Origin: Blepharisma japonicum
Lineage: Eukaryota; Ciliophora; Heterotrichea; Heterotrichida; Blepharismidae
DNA length: 64,000 nt
Direction: 5' to 3'
Assembly: GCA_949751835.1 (NCBI GenBank)
Contig: CATKHK010000098.1
Span: 88,870 to 152,869, forward strand
This document shows positions 59,135-64,000 of this stretch, piece after piece; positions within the stretch are counted from its first letter, which is position 1; every line of letters begins with the position of its first letter. The translations under genes and the position numbers were made by a program. The notes under the pieces are model-generated. The model was not told the origin of the DNA, did no database searches, and saw nothing but the letters and a program-made list of their open reading frames with translations.

Positions 59135-59809
59135 TTTATAAATAGTGACAGCTTATCTAATCTATTTACGATTTACAGATATTATGATTTAACTAGGTAT
59201 AACAACTTAGGGTTTAGAATAACTATTTTGAAATTATGGAAATCAGAATGGACAAAGAAAAAAAATTTTTAGATAAAAATACGATGTACAAGGATTCAAT
59301 CAATAAAATAGTTAAATTTTGATGATTTAGATCTTTTATTAGTGAATGGGCTATATAGGATTTTAGCTTATGTAGATTTAATCCTTTAGGTCTGAAACGC
59401 ATTATTTTAGGTTTTGTGAATTTACCTCTAAAGGCCATTTTCCAAGTCGCAACACTAACACAAGTATTCTACAAGGCAACAAAAAGCGACTGGAGAGAAT
59501 CAGCCATTTGGTTGAAATGAAGCAGGTAATGTGCTAATCTCAAATCTATATAATCTAGCAGCACGTTTGCCCACATGCTACAGCAACAAATCAAGAAAAC
59601 TGCATTTTAAGAATAATTCCTACAACAAGTCTTGCAGCATCTGAGCCATTTTAATGACGGTTTCAACTTGTTCGATAATTTCAATCAGTTTACCAACTAG
59701 AACTTTATCGTAATTTAAATATAAAAGATTAGAAAGTGCATCACTATAGAACTATTTTCAGTATTAATTAATAAAATTATAAAAAATTGTAAAAATCATA
59801 TGAGCTTTA
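59135..59809. other. 5' flank in duplication D
   Basis: Non-coding. A minus-strand open frame at 59223-59438 has no counterpart at 61520-61740 and is not supported. Confidence 0.4.
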
Positions 59810-60130
59810 GGCGGATAATCTTGACTTTATAATTACTATCAATTATCAATATCTCTTTTCTAAATTAAACCAGTTATTACTAAAACATAACAATATACAT
59901 CTTCTCTCTTTAAATGCCATTAATAGGCAAATGGATTGCATTATTAATTTCACCAATTAGATAAATAAATATGGATTGGGAGTATAGCCCATGAACTGGG
60001 ATTGATTTTAATTGGCTGATGATATAATTTTGACATATTATTAATAAGCCTAATGGAATCTCGGTTAGAAGTAATATTCTTCATAATAAGAAAATTTTTC
60101 TAAAAACTTCATGTTCTTGTATAAATGAGT
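59810..60130 (-). pseudogene. kelch gene remnant
   Basis: Short traces on the complement: the DNDYKVKI-like segment (59826-59850) and an F-R-K-I-F segment near 60095. Too decayed to delimit. Matching remnant at 62040-62130. Confidence 0.35.
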
Positions 60131-60331
60131 CTTCTAGGAATTCCAGATATTTTGCTCATTATCACCATCTTTTGTTTCCTAAGCCTAAGTTAATTTTTAT
60201 TAGTTAAATTATAGAAATAGTATCAAGGATTACAATTTTCTCAGAATTTTCTCTTCGTACATGATAATTATTTTCATCGTTGATTAATAGAAGTGTAAAA
60301 TGAAAAATATTATTTAATCTTAATGCTCAAA

Positions 60332-61360
60332 CTAGCATCCTAGCTTACTTAGCGTCTTCTCATTCAAACTAAACTTATAATAATATTTTTCCTGAATTCC
60401 TTGACTGCATCCAATATAGACTCCACCTTTATTATATGCCAAAAAGACTCTGAAATATGTCCGATCAACTCTTGAGCTTGATATCATTGTTCAAGCGTAC
60501 TCATCCCCTATTTCGCTTTCGTATATTAATCCATAGTCTCAAAATGAAAATAATAACAGTCTTTCTTCCAAATTAATCAAAAATTTCGTTTTATTTTCTC
60601 CAAAGTCATAAGTAATTGTTGAGAAAGAGTCTATTTCAACTGAATATAGGAAAATATTTCTATTACCAAACCCAGAAATCAAAATATTCCCTTTAAATAC
60701 CACACTATGATAACCAATATCATTTTGTGGTAGAGGAGTTAATTTAATTCATCGATTTGTATCAAAATTAAATCTAATAGATAGATTTAAGATGCCATAA
60801 TTGTATCCTCCAAAGCAATAGACGTTTTTATTGAAATATATAGCTGATGAATGTCCACAAGGGGCTCCAGATGGCAATTTACGAACTCTATAATTGCTGC
60901 TAATTATTAAGGCAAGCCCAGGATTTGAATAATTGCCAAAACAAAATAGTTCACCATTTGGTATTTGAGCAATGAATGTGCTTCAATCTAATAATTCTGA
61001 AGTATCCAATGCTTTTATTTCTTTTCTTTCACTTTCAGTATCATAGATAATCAAATTAGTATTTCTACCAACTTCTTCAAAAAGATAAAGAGACGTAATT
61101 TTATGATAAGATTTGGTATATTCTTCATAAGCTTCATTGAGATCTGAGCTAAGTTTAGAATTCTGATTATACAATAAGCAGGTTCTTCTGAAATCTTGTT
61201 CTGTTGCTGGATTATTGGAGTTGCTCAAAAGGATAGATTTTTTAATTCTTAGCTCTTCAGAAGTTAACACATAAGTATCAGCATTTGAATCAAGCTGGGT
61301 TTTAGTGCTCTTTGTATTAGTGTTAAAGACTGATTTACTTGAATTGAACAGATTTCCCAT
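60332..61360 (-). CDS. kelch-repeat family protein (342 aa)
   Basis: ATG at 61360 (MGNLFNSSKSVFNTN) to TAG 60332-60334, continuous with TGA=Trp. Complete: EQDFRRTCLLYNQNSKLSSD, AYEEYTKSYHKITSLYLFEE, TESERKEIKALDTSE, PNGELFCFGN, LPSGAPCGHSSAIYF, YCFGGYNYG, FNFDTNRWIKLTPLPQND, GFGNRNIFLYSVEIDSFS, YNKGGVYIGCSQG, YYYKFSLNEKTLSKL. The start codon lies in a 41-bp tandem repeat, so three ATGGGAAATCTG starts occur in a row; only the innermost opens the full protein. Confidence 0.85.
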
Positions 61361-61455
61361 ATTATAAATAGTGATTTACTTAAATTGAACAGATTTCCCA
61401 TATTATAAATAGTGGTTTACTTAAATTGAACAGATTTCCCATATTATAAATAGTG
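61332..61455. repeat. 41-bp tandem repeat, three copies, containing the start codon
   Basis: The block gatttcccatattataaat recurs at 61351, 61392 and 61433 (period 41). Each unit includes CAT of an ATGGGAAATCTGTTCAA start (minus strand). The two outer ATGs give peptides that stop within about 20 codons. Confidence 0.85.
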
Positions 61456-62270
61456 ACAGCTTATCTAATCTATTTGCAATTTACAGATATTTATAATTAT
61501 ACTGGGCATAGGATGTTAGAACTAACTATTTTAAATATAAAAATCTGAAATGAGCATAGAAAAAAATATTTTCAGATAAAATAAGAAGCATCCATTAGAA
61601 TAGTCGCATTTCAATAAATCGATTTATATTGGTGCGTGAGCTATATAAGATTTAGCTGAATATTGGCATTTATTAATAAGAATCTATGCTCCATTAGATT
61701 TAAGCATTTTGCTTCTAAACGCATCATTATAGGTCTTGTGGACTTTTGCCTCTAAAAAGCACTTTCACTATTGCGACACTGGCATAGGCACTCTACATGT
61801 GCAGTAAAAGTGATTGAAGCAGAATCAGCCATTTGATTGACATGAAACAGGTAGTGTGCTAGTCTCAAATCTATATAATCTAGCATCACGTTCTTCAACA
61901 TTCTACAGAGGTAACTTGGAGAACTCCGGGTTTTTACAACAACTCTTGCAGTAGCTGACTATCTTAATGACGGCCTCAACTGAACTCAATAATACCAATC
62001 AGATTACCAACTAGAGCTTTATCATAATTTAAATAAAAAAATATAGAAAGCGCTTAAGGCGTATAATCTTGACTCTATAATTACTATCAATTATCAATAT
62101 AAATTTCCTAATTAAATCAGTTATTGGTAAAACACAGCAATTCACAATTTGGAAAACCTCTTCTCTTACTTTCTAAGTGTCATTAATAGACAAATGGGTT
62201 GCATTGCTATGAGAAATAATATGCAGAAGCTTAAGTTAAAGATATAGAAATAAATAAATAAATATTTTAG
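61456..62270. other. 5' flank in duplication D, and gap to the last gene
   Basis: Non-coding except for a kelch trace near 62040-62130 (tataattactatcaattatc is the complement of a DNYRV-type codon run). No other feature. Confidence 0.4.
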
Positions 62271-63353
62271 ATGATTGTCGAAAATTATGATATAGAACCA
62301 AAGCCTAAAAATAAACTCAAGTTGCTTAATTGTCAACCAAGTCTTATTGAAGAAGCCCTAAATGTTGAAGCAAATAGCACTCAAAGTCAACTCAATCAAA
62401 ATTTTCACAATGAATTATTAAATCCTGAAGAGCTGAGAGTTAAAACATCTGTCCTCTTAAGCAAAGCGAATAGTCCAGAAATTGAGAACGATTTCAGAAG
62501 AACTTGCACACAATATCAGAAAAATCCTGATCCTAGCCCAGCATTAAATGAAGCTTATCAAGAATACACCAAAACTTACTATAAAATCACATCCCTTTAT
62601 CTTTCTAATTGAGTTAAAAGTAGAATTGATTTGATTGCATATGACACTGAAAATGAAAGAGAAGAAGTGAGAAATGTGGTAGCAAACAAATTAGACTTTT
62701 CCACATGCATAACTCAACTTCCAAATGGTGATTTATTCTGCTTTAGTAATAAATATGCCACTGGTGCTGCATTAATAATTGATAAAAATTATCAAGTTCA
62801 GGAGAAACCATCTGGAGAGCTTTGTATTTTTCCAACATCTATTTATTTCAAAAATAGCGTCTATTGTTTTGGAGGATGAGATCAAAATGACAATCTTTCG
62901 GATTTTTCTAATAGATTTTCCCTGGATAGAAATCAATGAATTAAATTAGCTTCAATGCCGCAGGCTGATATACATTGCCATTGTGTGGAATTTAAAGGAA
63001 ATATTTTGGTTTCTGGATGTTGTAATAGCAATATTTTGCTATATTCAATTGATATTGAATCTTTCTCGACAGTTTCTTATAATTTTTCAATAGGGAAAAT
63101 AAAGATTTTTATGAGTTCTGAAGAGAGACTTTATTTAATTGAAAGTAGGAATGGATCGATTTATGAAAGTGAGGTTGGAGATGTGCATACTTGAAAAGTG
63201 ATAGGAAATTCAATAATTGATTTTAATCCTAATCAGATCTATTGCAAGTATAATAAAGGAGGAATCTATATATTAGCTGCTTCTTATCACGAGAAATTGA
63301 AGCTCTTTTGAAATTGACATGCTCTTAAGCATTTTGGAGGTCTTTTTCGATAA
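62271..63353 (+). CDS. kelch-repeat family protein with altered C-terminus (360 aa as it stands)
   Basis: ATG at 62271 (MIVENYDIEPKPKNKLKLLN; a nine-codon extension before the usual EPK) reads with TGA=Trp through NDFRRTCTQYQKNPDPSPAL, AYQEYTKTYYKITSLYLSNW, PNGDLFCFSN, YCFGGWDQND, NQWIKLASMPQAD, ERLYLIESRNGSIYESE and YNKGGIYI. It then runs into unrelated residues and stops at TAA 63351-63353. The expected IG...YYKFNFDKKVVIEL tail is present at 63721-63833 in the same sense. Removing the TA-bounded block 63271-63720 fuses the two in frame to give a 370-aa standard family member. Confidence 0.8.
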
Positions 63354-63720
63354 TGCAAAATTATTTTAAAGATCCCTAAATTTTTCATTTAAATCTTTAT
63401 CTTTTCAGGTCCTGTGAAATCACAATGCCTAATTTTATTATTTAGCAAGCCAAATATAGCTGATCTTCCTTGCGATAGTGTGAAATTATATTTTCATATG
63501 AAGTGATAGCTATTCTTTTTTTAAATAATTAATTAAAAATAATTTGAACCGAGATGGGGAAAGAAAGAAACTAATGCCTATTCAATCAAAAATAGTTTCG
63601 TTTAAGTATTATTAAGGAAGATCAGTATTCGGACTTTTTAAGATTTCCAGCTGAATCAATAATATAAGATTCAGCTTTAATTTAAATTAAATATCACTTC
63701 ATAAGAGTAAATATGCCATA
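63271..63720. mobile_element. 450-bp TA-bounded insertion with internal inverted repeats
   Basis: Bounded by TA at 63269-63270 and 63719-63720. It contains two inverted-repeat pairs, CTGATCTTCCTT (about 63461) with AAGGAAGATCAG (about 63615), and ATGAAGTGATA (about 63500) with TATCACTTCAT (about 63693), plus a hairpin AGCTGAATC/GATTCAGCT near 63650-63680. No transposase frame is visible. Confidence 0.6.
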
Positions 63721-63833
63721 TTGGCTTACTTGGATATGGCAAGAGAAATAGACTCGAAAGCAAATATTATAAGTTCAATTTCGATAAAAAGGTGGTAATT
63801 GAGCTACAAAATTCTAAACATTTTATTAATTAA
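63721..63833 (+). CDS. separated C-terminal coding segment of the kelch gene
   Basis: Reads IGLLGYGKRNRLESKYYKF then NFDKKVVIELQNSKHFIN and TAA 63831-63833. This is the family tail, in frame with 62271-63270 if the 450-bp block is absent. Confidence 0.7.
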
Positions 63834-64000
63834 TTTAACCCTAATTATCGGGCATTAAAACTTCTCCCATATTCTAAGTGACATGAAGGAATTTTAGAAA
63901 TCAGATGTAGAATTGGAATTGGACATCATTGGGGAGCATGTGATATTTTTCGTAATAGTTTCCTTAAGCACGTTTCCATTTTTGCTTTTTCTCCTGTTAA
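63834..64000. other. 3' edge, nothing recognised
   Basis: Short AT-rich remainder with no supported feature. Confidence 0.4.

Larger units (their letters stand above)
58210..62200. repeat. tandem duplication D of a kelch gene plus 5' flank (about 2 kb x 2)
   Basis: The kelch copies at 58210-59134 and 60332-61360 are followed upstream (higher coordinates) by similar non-coding sequence. The blocks agaatcagccatttg with CTCAAATCTATATAATCTAG occur at 59488-59560 and 61826-61890. The ACCAACTAGA block lies near 59690 and 62007, and the CTATCAATTATCAATAT block near 59836 and 62085. Confidence 0.75.

Noticed and set aside
59223-59438. 71-codon minus-strand frame
   Set aside because: Lies in duplicated flank and is not conserved in the other copy.
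1-64000. Mycoplasma-type bacterial genome (also TGA=Trp)
   Set aside because: Kelch, B-box, C2, vWA and TPR families, long intergenic stretches, many pseudogenes and no ribosome binding sites argue for a ciliate.

Overview
The window is eukaryotic, AT-rich and reads with a non-standard code. In almost every long reading frame TGA falls where paralogues or the protein fold demand tryptophan. The clearest case is the kelch motif FDLDxNRW-I-K-L, where the W codon is TGA in nearly every copy. The frames close at TAA or TAG. TGA=Trp together with kelch, B-box, C2, vWA, WD40 and TPR domains points to a ciliate nuclear genome, most likely a Blepharisma-like heterotrich. Species is inference. I see no convincing introns, rRNA, tRNA, CRISPR or telomeres.

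Layout. (1) 0-13.65 kb: kelch genes and relics on both strands, a 566-aa B-box/kelch gene (5859-7559), a 432-aa B-box/kelch gene (11365-12663) and an aldo-keto reductase relic. (2) 13.65-28.52 kb: a giant gene (19355-28518, about 3,054 aa) with order C2-like, coiled coil, P-loop GTPase, long helical region, SecA-type DEAD/helicase core, vWA. It is preceded by a decayed, internally deleted copy (13.65-17.0 kb) and by older relics (17.4-18.5 kb). (3) 29-41.5 kb: second copies of segments of region 1, in direct and inverted orientation, plus a two-module kelch chimera and a truncated pentapeptide/WD40 gene. (4) 41.8-63.8 kb: a tandem array of kelch paralogues, nearly all on the minus strand, alternating intact genes with pseudogenes.

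The dominant family is a roughly 340-380 aa protein: a polar Gln/Asn-rich N-terminus, a conserved helical block ending in AYQEYxKSYHKITSLYL, a short acidic linker, then a kelch-like beta-propeller half. About a dozen copies are intact.

The most interesting signal is a set of short insertions that break otherwise good reading frames. Three lie in or at the ends of kelch genes, are bounded by TA (or a longer direct repeat containing TA), and give an uninterrupted family-like protein if one TA copy is kept: 10255-10635, 44641-44692 and 63271-63720. A fourth TA-bounded one lies in a pseudogene (55570-55649). This is what internal eliminated sequences of a ciliate germline genome would look like. 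A second class (115 and 138 bp, plus a partial third) sits at the same codon position (Leu-Pro-x-Gly) in three paralogues, flanked by 8-11 bp repeats. Whether the window is germline (micronuclear) DNA or somatic DNA with retained insertions cannot be decided from the sequence alone.
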